64,000 nucleotides of DNA from an uncultured Lachnospiraceae bacterium (GTDB lineage Bacteria > Bacillota > Clostridia > Lachnospirales > Lachnospiraceae): the NCBI GenBank assembly GCA_934351925.1, contig CAKRJT010000010.1, positions 1 to 64,000 on the forward strand, read 5' to 3'. The notes beneath the pieces are model-generated. The model searched no databases, was not told the DNA's origin, and was given only the letters and a program-made list of their open reading frames with translations. Both the position numbers and the translations under genes were made by a program. Below, in pieces: positions 49,056-57,110 of the stretch (its first letter is position 1; the number at the start of each line of letters is the position of its first letter).

Positions 49056-50966
49056 TTAGCTGTTCTTTATCGAGCCTAAGTCCTCAAGCCACAGGGTTCT
49101 CACCGCATCACTTGGCATACGAAGGTCCCCTCTTGGCGATACTGCCACGGAGCCGACCTTCGGGCCGTCAGGCAGGCAGGAGCGCTTAAACTGCTGTGCA
49201 AAAAATCTTCTGTAGAAGGTGTCAAGCCACTTATAGACTGTGTCCCTGTCATATTCGCCCGCAAAGGCATGGCAGGCAAGGCGGTACACCTTATGAGGCA
49301 TATAGCCAAATCTTAGAATATAGTACAGGAAGAAATCGTGAAGCTCATACGGTCCAACCAAATCCTCCGTTTTCTGTGAAATCTGTCCCTCTGACGGCGG
49401 CAGAAGCTCAGGACTGACCGGCGTATCGAGCACGTCCTCTAATATCTCACTGAGTGAACCGTCCCCGCAGGTGTCCGCATAATATTTTACAAGGTGTCTC
49501 ACAAGTGTCTTAGGCACCGAGCAGTTGACACCGTACATCGACATATGGTCGCCGTTGTAGGTCGCCCAGCCAAGCGCAAGCTCCGACATATCGCCCGTCC
49601 CGATTACCATTCCGCCGGATTTGTTTGCAATATCCATGAGTATCTGGGTTCTCTCCCTCGCCTGACCGTTCTCGTAGGTCACATCATGGACACTCTCATC
49701 CTGTCCGATATCCCTGAAATGTATCCTCACAGCTTCCCTTATGTTCACCTCATACAGTGCCGCTCCCAATCTCTTCGTGAGCTCTACCGCATTGTTGTAG
49801 GTTCTGTCCGTCGTCCCAAAGCACGGCATCGTGACAGCGGTTATGTTCTCCCTCGATATTCCAAGGCTGTCAAATGCCCTCGCCGTTACAAGCAGCGCAA
49901 GCGTGGAGTCAAGTCCACCCGATATTCCTATGACCGCATTCTTACAGCCTGTGTGTGCAAGCCTCTTTTTAAGCCCCATCGCCTGAATCGAGAGTATCTC
50001 CTCGCAGCGCACGTCCCTGTCAGTCTTAGAGGAAGGCACAAAAGGCGTCCTCTCATAGTATCTGTCAAGCTCCAGCTCATACTCCTTAAGCCTGAAGCTT
50101 ACCACCTCATATCCCGCTGCCGTCCGGACGGAGTAGGTGTTCATTCTTCTGCGCTCATTGACGAGCCTCTGTAAATCAAGGTCAGCCACCGCCGTACCGT
50201 TCTTAAAGCGTTTCGTCTCCGCGAGCACGTTTCCGTTCTCACATATTAGGTTCTGGCCGCCAAATACAAGGTCCTGTGTCGACTCGCCCTCCCCCGCATT
50301 CGCATATATATAGCCGCAGACGAGTCTCGCCGACTGTCCCGAGATGAGCGCCCTTCTGTAGATGTCCTTTCCCGTTGTCTCATCGCTCGCAGAGCAGTTG
50401 ACGATGAGCGTCGCCCCTGCCTGTGCATGGTATGTGCTCGGCGGGCATGCCACCCACACGTCCTCACATAGCTCGGCAGCCACAACAAGATTTCTCACAT
50501 TCTCGCAGGAAAACAACATTCTGCTTCCCAGCTTCACCCCTAGCCCTGTGTCTACGCACTCGTCCATTCCCGGTGTAAAATGCCTCAGCTCATAGAACTC
50601 CGAATAGTTCGGAATATTTTTCTTAGGCACCATTCCAAGCAGCCTTCCGTCGCACACCGCGGCAGCCACGTTATAGAGCTTTCCCTGATGCATGAACGGC
50701 ATGCCGACAAACACGAGAAGCTTCATTCCTCTGCTGTGCTCCACGATATGCCTGAGACTGTCCTGCGCCGCATTTAAGAGCGCATCCTGCAAAAACAAAT
50801 CACCGCAGGTGTAGCCCGTGATGCACAGCTCAGGAAATACCACAACCGAGACCTGTCTTTCATATGCTTCGTCCATAAGCTTCATAATATTCTTCTCATT
50901 GTATGTACAGTCCGCAACCCTTATATCGGGCGTAGCCGCACATACCCTAATAAAACCGTCCTTCAT
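49056..50966 (-). CDS. nadE: Glutamine-dependent NAD+ synthetase
   Basis: Converts nicotinate adenine dinucleotide to NAD+ with ATP, using ammonia from glutamine. 636 residues. N-terminal nitrilase-type glutaminase (about 1-290) with the Glu in VVFPELCITGYTCGD, Lys in VPKKNIPNYSEFYE and Cys in LIVNCSASDE. C-terminal NAD synthetase (about 320-636) with the pyrophosphatase loop IGISGGLDSTLAL and GTGDMSELALGWATYNGD. ATG at 50966 follows GGAGG by 6 bases. Ends 16 bases from the convergent small gene at 48605-49039. Confidence 0.97.
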   Translation of the reverse strand: MKDGFIRVCAATPDIRVADCTYNEKNIMKLMDEAYERQVSVVVFPELCITGYTCGDLFLQDALLNAAQDSLRHIVEHSRGMKLLVFVGMPFMHQGKLYNVAAAVCDGRLLGMVPKKNIPNYSEFYELRHFTPGMDECVDTGLGVKLGSRMLFSCENVRNLVVAAELCEDVWVACPPSTYHAQAGATLIVNCSASDETTGKDIYRRALISGQSARLVCGYIYANAGEGESTQDLVFGGQNLICENGNVLAETKRFKNGTAVADLDLQRLVNERRRMNTYSVRTAAGYEVVSFRLKEYELELDRYYERTPFVPSSKTDRDVRCEEILSIQAMGLKKRLAHTGCKNAVIGISGGLDSTLALLVTARAFDSLGISRENITAVTMPCFGTTDRTYNNAVELTKRLGAALYEVNIREAVRIHFRDIGQDESVHDVTYENGQARERTQILMDIANKSGGMVIGTGDMSELALGWATYNGDHMSMYGVNCSVPKTLVRHLVKYYADTCGDGSLSEILEDVLDTPVSPELLPPSEGQISQKTEDLVGPYELHDFFLYYILRFGYMPHKVYRLACHAFAGEYDRDTVYKWLDTFYRRFFAQQFKRSCLPDGPKVGSVAVSPRGDLRMPSDAVRTLWLEDLGSIKNS

Positions 50967-51076
50967 AACACTCCTCCATGCCGCTGCTTTAGCAGTGACC
51001 CTATTTCTTTCTTACCGCCTTCTTAAAAAGAAAGGAAGAAGTCCCCTTCTTCCCTTCCCCGACAGCAGATAAGCTG

Positions 51077-51442
51077 CTATCTCACTCTTGAATTATCTCC
51101 GTTGACGCTGTTTCCGTCGATGTCGTCGATTACTGTCTCAAGCTCATTAAGCCCATCGTTGATGACATCGCCAACACCTTCTATTATGTTGCCGTTCCCG
51201 TCAGTGTTGGTCTCCCTCTCGTCACGAGAATTTCCGCTCCGACCGGTTTCATTGGTCGTTCCGCTGGTTCCATTGTTGGTGCTGCCTGTCGTTGCATTGT
51301 TATTGTTTCCGGTGGTTGTCTGTCCGGTATTGCCATTACCAGTTCCCTGTTGGTTACTCCCATTGCCGAAGCAGCCGGTGAGTCCGAAAACGCCGATTAC
51401 CGATATAACAGTGCATACCAGAAGTAATTTCAGCTTTTTCAT
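51077..51442 (-). CDS. Small Gly/Asn/Thr-rich lipoprotein
   Basis: 121 residues. Signal peptide with lipobox GLTGC (Cys at about 24), then a low-complexity stretch of Gly, Asn and Thr (about 25-75), a charged RDERETNTDGNG segment, and an amphipathic end (IIEGVGDVINDGLNELETVIDDID). No known domain; the composition suggests a surface spacer or wall-exposed lipoprotein. ATG at 51442 (MKKLKLLLV) follows GGAG; a longer frame from TTG at 51493 lacks support. Single gene between nadE and dapB. Confidence 0.75.
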   Translation of the reverse strand: MKKLKLLLVCTVISVIGVFGLTGCFGNGSNQQGTGNGNTGQTTTGNNNNATTGSTNNGTSGTTNETGRSGNSRDERETNTDGNGNIIEGVGDVINDGLNELETVIDDIDGNSVNGDNSRVR

Positions 51443-51614
51443 AATAATCTCCTTCTCATACATTATTGATACCTGTATTCTGCCGTAAGACAAAATACAA
51501 ATCTATTCATAACAGGAGCTTAGCGCTTCTGATATGCTTAGTATGTTCGGAAAAAATTATATTAAAGATGAAAATTTTACTAAAAATCATGCTGTCCTAC
51601 AGGCGTTAACACTG

Positions 51615-52370
51615 TCAGCCGATAACCTCTTTCATGGTGTATTTTCCTGCCGGTCTGCCTGCGAGATACTTGGCTGCCTCGATTGCACCTTTGGCAAATA
51701 CAGCCTTTGAGTAAGCCGTGTGCTTAAGCTCAATCACCTCATCCTCACCCGCGAATATAACCTCGTGCTCGCCGACTATTGTTCCTCCGCGGACTGCACT
51801 TATTCCAATCTCATTGTCTGTTCTCTTCTCCCTGACCTGACTGCGGTCGAACTTGTAGACATACTTGTTGTCGTTAGCCGCATTTATGGAGTCTGCGAGC
51901 GCAAGAGCCGTTCCGCTCGGTGCGTCCACCTTCAATCTGTGATGCTTCTCGACAATCTCGATATCAAAGCCCGCTGCCGAAAGAAGCGGCGACACATCTG
52001 CGAGCACTTTAAAGAGGGTATTAATTCCAAGCGACATGTTTGCGGATTTTAAAACCGCAACTTTCTTTGCGGACTCCTCGACCTTCTCAAGCTGCTCAGC
52101 AGAAAGACCTGTCGTACACAGAACAACAGGTATATTCTTCTTAACCGCATAGTCGAGAAGATTGTTCACTGCACCCGCAGCGGCAAAATCGATAATCACA
52201 TCGGCGTCGATGCCGCACTCAAAAATCGAACGGTACACAGGATAAGCGTTGTGTCCGTCATCATGCGGGTCTATTCCCGCAACAATCTCTATATCATTAT
52301 CGGCCGCAGCAAGCTTCGTGATCACCTGACCCATCTTTCCGTTGCAGCCGTGCATAATAGCTTTAACCAT
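51615..52370 (-). CDS. dapB: 4-hydroxy-tetrahydrodipicolinate reductase
   Basis: Second dedicated step of lysine and diaminopimelate synthesis, reducing HTPA with NAD(P)H. 251 residues. Seen: the N-terminal nucleotide loop IMHGCNGKMGQVI, DVIIDFAAAGAV, and the catalytic and substrate motif EKHHRLKVDAPSGTALAL. ATG at 52370 lies 8 bases after GGAGG. 24 bases downstream of dapA, so both are under the lysine riboswitch at 53450-53620. Confidence 0.97.
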   Translation of the reverse strand: MVKAIMHGCNGKMGQVITKLAAADNDIEIVAGIDPHDDGHNAYPVYRSIFECGIDADVIIDFAAAGAVNNLLDYAVKKNIPVVLCTTGLSAEQLEKVEESAKKVAVLKSANMSLGINTLFKVLADVSPLLSAAGFDIEIVEKHHRLKVDAPSGTALALADSINAANDNKYVYKFDRSQVREKRTDNEIGISAVRGGTIVGEHEVIFAGEDEVIELKHTAYSKAVFAKGAIEAAKYLAGRPAGKYTMKEVIG

Positions 52371-52394
52371 TGTATCTTCCTCCACACTGTCAGA

Positions 52395-53279
52395 TTATAA
52401 TATTCCGTAGCCCTTCATTGCCGCCCTGAGTCTCTCAACATTAGCAGGCTCCATAGGTGACAGTGGTCGTCTGAGCGGGCCGGCCTCCCAGCCTAAAAGG
52501 TTCATGGCAGTCTTAACCGGGATAGGATTTACCTCGCAGAAAAGCGCATCTATAAGCTCAATCGCCTCAAGCTGGAGCTTGGCACTCTTACCAACCTCGC
52601 CTGCAAGATATGATGCGACGATGTCATGTGTCTTCTGAGGTGCCACATTGGCAAGCACGGAGATAACTCCCTTGCCTCCGAGCGAGAGTATAGGCACTAT
52701 CTGGTCGTCGTTTCCTGAGTAGAGATCAATCTCACCGTTGGTAAGTGACATAAGCTTAGCAACCTGTGAGATATTTCCGGTGGCTTCTTTGATACCTACA
52801 ATATTGTCAACATCCTTGAAAATCTTCGCAGCCGTAGGTGCCAATATATTACAGCCTGTTCTGCCGGGAACATTGTACATGATTATCGGAAGGTCAACAC
52901 TCGCAGCAATCTCCTTGTAGTGCTCATACAGACCGTTCTGTGTAGCCTTGTTGTAGTAAGGTGTAACCACCAAAAGACCGTCGACGCCTGCCTTCTGTGC
53001 CTCCCTTGAAAGGTAAACCGCCGTCTCCGTGCAGTTAGAACCTGTTCCCGCAATAACAGGAATTCTCTTATTTACCCTCTCGCTGCAGAAACGTATACAG
53101 TCAAGATGCTCCTCATGTGTAAGTGTTGACGCCTCGCCTGTCGTACCGCATATAATGATGGCATCTGTGTGATTTTTAATCTGGTCGTCAATAATCGCAC
53201 CCAGCTTATCAAAGTTGACTGACTTATCCTCATTCATAGGTGTAATGATTGCAACTCCCGAACCTGTAAATAATGACAT
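52395..53279 (-). CDS. dapA: 4-hydroxy-tetrahydrodipicolinate synthase
   Basis: Condenses pyruvate with aspartate semialdehyde to start the lysine/diaminopimelate branch. 294 residues, TIM barrel. Seen: GVAIITPMNEDKSVNF, the GTTGEASTLTHEEH phosphate-like loop, the tyrosine in IIMYNVPGRTG and the Schiff-base lysine in NIVGIKEATGNI. ATG at 53279 follows GAGGAGAAT; the frame extends 44 codons further into the riboswitch leader and should not be used. First gene of dapA-dapB. Confidence 0.97.
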   Translation of the reverse strand: MSLFTGSGVAIITPMNEDKSVNFDKLGAIIDDQIKNHTDAIIICGTTGEASTLTHEEHLDCIRFCSERVNKRIPVIAGTGSNCTETAVYLSREAQKAGVDGLLVVTPYYNKATQNGLYEHYKEIAASVDLPIIMYNVPGRTGCNILAPTAAKIFKDVDNIVGIKEATGNISQVAKLMSLTNGEIDLYSGNDDQIVPILSLGGKGVISVLANVAPQKTHDIVASYLAGEVGKSAKLQLEAIELIDALFCEVNPIPVKTAMNLLGWEAGPLRRPLSPMEPANVERLRAAMKGYGIL

Positions 53280-53364
53280 ATTCTCCTCTTTTCCGCACTG
53301 CGTTTTTGTGTTAAATTCATGCCGCAGCGCCCACATGAACCCAGACATTAAATGTTCCTTTAAA

Positions 53365-53396
53365 GAAATAAAAGGACTGACGAAAAGCCAGTCCTT
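53365..53396 (-). terminator. Intrinsic terminator of the dapA riboswitch
   Basis: On the minus strand AAGGACTGGC and GTCAGTCCTT (plus 53387-53396 and 53372-53381) form a 10-bp stem with one G-U pair and a TTTTC loop, followed by TTATTTC. It sits between the lysine aptamer and dapA and is the expected expression platform for lysine-induced early termination. Confidence 0.85.
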
Positions 53397-53449
53397 AAGG
53401 TTCCATTCCATGTAGCGGACTATGTATGTTCCGATACAGATAAAACTTC

Positions 53450-53620
53450 AAGTAGCTCTCCATCAAATCAAGTATGATGACAGTCACACGGCTATTAACC
53501 ATGCGCCCAGCCGGACAGTCCACAGACCGTTCTGCCCGCTTCGGCACCGCTTCCTTTCCTCCACCCTCTGCCATGTCTGTCATGTCCGATGGAATACTGA
53601 TAACCGGTGCAACCTCTACC
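53450..53620 (-). ncRNA. Lysine riboswitch (L box)
   Basis: On the minus strand the core motifs appear in order: GGTAGAGGTTGC (P1 left side and loop), CAGTATTCC, GGAAGCGGTGCCGAAGC, GGCTGGGCGCATGG, GACTGTCATC and finally TGGAGAGCTACTT (P1 right side). These match the conserved lysine aptamer of Bacillus lysC in the same order and spacing. A terminator follows at 53365-53396. When lysine is plentiful the dapA-dapB transcript should stop there. A small ORF drawn through this region is not a gene. Confidence 0.95.
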
Positions 53621-53634
53621 ATAAATACATTGGT

Positions 53635-53663
53635 ATGATACCATTATATGCACTTTTAGTCAA
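53635..53663 (-). promoter_or_regulatory. Promoter of the dapA riboswitch transcript
   Basis: On the minus strand TTGACT (plus 53658-53663), 17 bases, TATCAT (plus 53635-53640). Transcription would start near 53628, a few bases before the first paired base of the lysine aptamer. Confidence 0.8.
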
Positions 53664-53709
53664 TACGTTCCGTGAGCAAAAATGTACTTTTGCCCAATTG
53701 ACCGTGCAA

Positions 53710-55590
53710 TCAGCGCTTTCTTCTCTTAGGCTCGTCCTCATTTATTCTTTTTGGGTTTCCCGAGCTTTCCTGATATCCTGCCTCATGCTCTTTGAGCTCG
53801 TCTCTGCGCCTTCTCTCTCTCTGCTCAAGCCTTCTGTTGTATCTGTTATTCTTCTTTATGGACATGGCTGCAAATACAATAAGTGCCACCATGAGCGCTA
53901 TAAGAACAATAAGCACTGCTATTATCCAATCCATTGATTTTTTCTCCTTATTTCCCTTTGAAGTATCAGTTGCCGCTTCCTGTGCCTTTGTCTCCGACTT
54001 ATCCGACGATGTGCTCACGGCAGTCGTATCTGTGGCTGTGGTACTTCCCGATACAGTCTGCGTGGCATCTGCTGTGGAAGCTGTCTCCTCAGTTTCCTGC
54101 GTGGCTTCCCCCTCTGCCGTCGTATCCTGAGCCTCGGTCGTCAGCTCGGTGGCGGTCTGTGTTGTCTCCTCTGCCGTATCCCGGGATTCCGTCGTCTCTG
54201 CCGCCGTAGTCATCTCCACCGTAGTTGTCTCCGCTGCTGTGGTCGTCTCAGGCTGTGTAGGTTTCGGCTCATTTTCAAAGCCGTTGCTCGTGTAAGGTGA
54301 ACCTGAAACACCCTCTATGGATACCAGCTCAGGAAATGTGAATATATCGGAATATTCACCGTTTGTCTGATACAGATACTTTGAATACGTTCCTATCTCA
54401 GCCGTAGTGTCAAGCCTTATAAGAAGTGATGCCGAAAAGCCGTTATGTGTGATGCCCACATACTGCCTGCCCTCATAATACGGGTCTATATCGCCCACAT
54501 TGTAGCCGGAACTCTGCTGTCTGCTCGTTCCGTCGCTGTAGATTGCCTTCACTATGATGGTACTCTTATCTATGGCCGCAATCTCATCTGAAGTTCTATA
54601 CACTGTAGGATTTATTCCGGCTGACACTCCTACCTGAACAACCGGCTTCGTGGTAAACGTGCAGCTTCCGCTCGTTCCGTCCGCATATGTATAGGTGACC
54701 GTGGCAGTTCCGGCATTTACCGCCGTTATAAGACCGTCGCTTCTTACATGCGCCACATTCTCATCAGAGCTTGAAAAACTCACCCCGCCGTCCTTTGTAT
54801 TCGCCGGGACAAAATATGCGCTGTAGCTTCTGTCAAGCTCAATGCTCTGTCCGTCACTTATCGTTCTCTTAGAGAGCCCGAAGTACTCGGCAACGGCAGT
54901 CGCATCCGCAACACCGACCTTCCTCTGATTTTCCGTCTCATGCATGAAATACGAATCCGAGGCGTTGGTCATAAAGCTGTGCTCCGCAATAATTGTAGGA
55001 ATACCCGATTTGGTTCCTTCATCTATAACCGTATAAAAATCTTCAGACGGGTTCGTACCTGTTCTTGTCAGATAGCCGCCGCTAAAGAGCCCTAGTCCCG
55101 CAGCCTGCGCGTAGCGCGCCATATTAAGACAGAGATTCTTTGTCGGTTCCGAATAGCCGTCAACAACAGACCCATATGCCACGAAACCGCTCGTACCTGT
55201 ATTTCCCGATGAATTGTTGTGTATGCTTATCACCGCATCGGCACCAACGGATTTTCCCATGTGAGCCCTTCCGGTGTTCGTGTTCCACTCGTTGTTGGCC
55301 CTCGTCACATATACTCGCACGCCCGCGTATGTCTCAAGCTCGGCTTTCATATATTTTGCGATTCCCCAGTTTAGGTCACTCTCGTTATCGCCCGTCGTAG
55401 CCGAATGTGCGCCCCCGTCGTAGCCGCCGTGCCCCGGGTCTATGACAACCACAACATCTCCGTTGCCGTCCTTTGCATAGACCGCAGCCGCATTATCCGG
55501 CACTGCCGTCGTAACCCCCATAGCAAGCCCTGCCGTAAGTATAAATGTCATTAACCTTGAACATACCCCAAAAAAGCCGCCTTTTCTCAT
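53710..55590 (-). CDS. Membrane-anchored N-acetylmuramoyl-L-alanine amidase (Amidase_3), stalked
   Basis: 626 residues. Sec signal (about 1-40); Amidase_3 zinc domain (about 46-245) with DPGHGGYDGG, the Glu in GDNESDLNWG, SIHNNSSG and IAEHSFMTN, all metal or catalytic residues present; a BIG2-like domain (about 255-320); further beta region; a Thr/Glu/Ala-rich stalk (about 445-555); a membrane helix (about 558-580, WIIAVLIVLIALMVALIVF); and a basic tail. It cuts the amide bond between MurNAc and the stem peptide at the cell surface. The stop of the preceding amidase gene and this ATG overlap by one base (TAATG). No terminator is obvious before the dapA promoter. Confidence 0.92.
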   Translation of the reverse strand: MRKGGFFGVCSRLMTFILTAGLAMGVTTAVPDNAAAVYAKDGNGDVVVVIDPGHGGYDGGAHSATTGDNESDLNWGIAKYMKAELETYAGVRVYVTRANNEWNTNTGRAHMGKSVGADAVISIHNNSSGNTGTSGFVAYGSVVDGYSEPTKNLCLNMARYAQAAGLGLFSGGYLTRTGTNPSEDFYTVIDEGTKSGIPTIIAEHSFMTNASDSYFMHETENQRKVGVADATAVAEYFGLSKRTISDGQSIELDRSYSAYFVPANTKDGGVSFSSSDENVAHVRSDGLITAVNAGTATVTYTYADGTSGSCTFTTKPVVQVGVSAGINPTVYRTSDEIAAIDKSTIIVKAIYSDGTSRQQSSGYNVGDIDPYYEGRQYVGITHNGFSASLLIRLDTTAEIGTYSKYLYQTNGEYSDIFTFPELVSIEGVSGSPYTSNGFENEPKPTQPETTTAAETTTVEMTTAAETTESRDTAEETTQTATELTTEAQDTTAEGEATQETEETASTADATQTVSGSTTATDTTAVSTSSDKSETKAQEAATDTSKGNKEKKSMDWIIAVLIVLIALMVALIVFAAMSIKKNNRYNRRLEQRERRRRDELKEHEAGYQESSGNPKRINEDEPKRRKR

Positions 55591-57047
55591 TAATATCTGC
55601 GCCTCCTTCTGTTTCTTCTGCCCCTTCTTCTATTCCTGCTCATTCTATTCTCAAGCATGAATACCACCGTTGCAAGAACTATTACAATAACAATTCCCGC
55701 CGCCATCTTGACTATCATCATTATGTCAAACGAGCCATCGTTTTTCTTATCTTCCGCCGTCGTCTCCTCGGAACTCTGCTCCGGCTCCGTCTGTGTTACT
55801 TCCTCGCTGGTCGTCTCAGGCTCGGTAGTCTGTGTCTCGGGCTCCCTCGAGGTAACCTCAGGAATGTAATCCTCTGACTGATACACCACCCTCACGGAGC
55901 CCTTGAGTGCCCCGTAGCTTATCGGGATATCCTGAATTCCCGGCTTGCTGTAGTCCGCCTCACCTACCGAGTCAGGCTTCACCTGAATTACGGAGCCGTC
56001 ACTGTAGACAATGTTCGCCGTCACATCATTTAGGTCAATCTCTGAGAATGCCTGTGCCGTCTTATAAAATGTCGGGTCAATAAATCCCGCAATCACTATC
56101 TGCTCCGGTATCCTGACCTTGATATTTACAACGCCCGTCGTTCCGTCCGCAAGTGTATAGCTGACAACAGCCGAACCGCTTCCGACCGCCTTAGCAAGAC
56201 CATCGCTGTCAACCGTCACACAGCTCTCATTATTGCTTGTCCACGAAGCTTCCCCCTCGGTCTGAAGTCTGACCGAATAACCCTTGTCTAGTGTCAGCTC
56301 GCCTGCCTCTGAAACGGCAATGCTGTTTTTAGTAAGTCCGAAATACGTCGCTACAGCTTCCGCGTCAGCCTTTCCTATGGCTGCAGTCTTGTCATAGTCC
56401 ACGGTTCCGTCCTCATGTGCGACATACAGCACATCTGTTGCGCTACTCAAAAAGCAGTGCTCTACGATAACCGCCGGCACGCCTGCCCTCATGCTCTCCG
56501 CCATGATGGTATGGAAATCCTCGCCGACATACTCAGTCGAGTTCCTTGTCTGTATACCGTTGTTCTTGAGTCCAAGCTGCGTAAGGTTGTTGAGGATATA
56601 ATTGCCCATGTCAGCCGTTATCGTGCTGTACAATGGGAGCACCGAGGTGAGCACCATGGCTCCGTTCGCACTTATGTTGTCCTCAGCCACACTGTTATTG
56701 TGCACACTTATGAGGAAATCCGCGTCAAGCTCTGCTGCAACCATGGCTCTTCCCGTGAGTGTCACAATCGAGTCCTCCGGTCTTGTAAAGTACACCTTCA
56801 CTCCGTCATACTGCTTGAGCTCGTCCATCATCGCCTCAGCGATGGCATAGTTGGCGTCCTTCTCCAGTATGCCGTTGATGCCTACCTTTCCCGGGTCGGT
56901 GCCGCCATGTCCCGGGTCAATCACGATAACAATATTTCCGTCCGCGTCCTTTGCAGCTACGTCCATTCCTGCGGCGCCTACACTGATGCACAGCGTCGCC
57001 GCTGCAACCGCCACATAAGAACATATTTTTTTAATCTGTCGTATCAT
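55590..57047 (-). CDS. Membrane-anchored N-acetylmuramoyl-L-alanine amidase (Amidase_3)
   Basis: 485 residues, a paralogue of the next gene with the same plan: signal peptide (about 1-32); Amidase_3 (about 40-240) with DPGHGGTDPG, the Glu in ILEKDANYA, SVHNNSVAE and IVEHCFLSS; BIG2-like domain (about 250-320, SWTSNNESCVTVDSDG); a second beta domain; a short Thr/Glu/Pro stalk; a membrane helix (IMMIVKMAAGIVIVIVLATVV); and a very Arg-rich cytoplasmic tail. ATG at 57047 follows GGAGG by 6 bases. Likely co-transcribed with the transglutaminase gene 63 bases upstream. Confidence 0.92.
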   Translation of the reverse strand: MIRQIKKICSYVAVAAATLCISVGAAGMDVAAKDADGNIVIVIDPGHGGTDPGKVGINGILEKDANYAIAEAMMDELKQYDGVKVYFTRPEDSIVTLTGRAMVAAELDADFLISVHNNSVAEDNISANGAMVLTSVLPLYSTITADMGNYILNNLTQLGLKNNGIQTRNSTEYVGEDFHTIMAESMRAGVPAVIVEHCFLSSATDVLYVAHEDGTVDYDKTAAIGKADAEAVATYFGLTKNSIAVSEAGELTLDKGYSVRLQTEGEASWTSNNESCVTVDSDGLAKAVGSGSAVVSYTLADGTTGVVNIKVRIPEQIVIAGFIDPTFYKTAQAFSEIDLNDVTANIVYSDGSVIQVKPDSVGEADYSKPGIQDIPISYGALKGSVRVVYQSEDYIPEVTSREPETQTTEPETTSEEVTQTEPEQSSEETTAEDKKNDGSFDIMMIVKMAAGIVIVIVLATVVFMLENRMSRNRRRGRRNRRRRRY

Positions 57048-57110
57048 TCTGCTCCTCCATGCCACCTTCCTACAGTGACTTAAATAATATTTAAAATCAC
57101 ACTCTGCTTT

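Noticed and set aside
53395..53622. 75-codon minus-strand ORF upstream of dapA
   Set aside because: It runs through the lysine riboswitch aptamer, whose conserved motifs explain the sequence.
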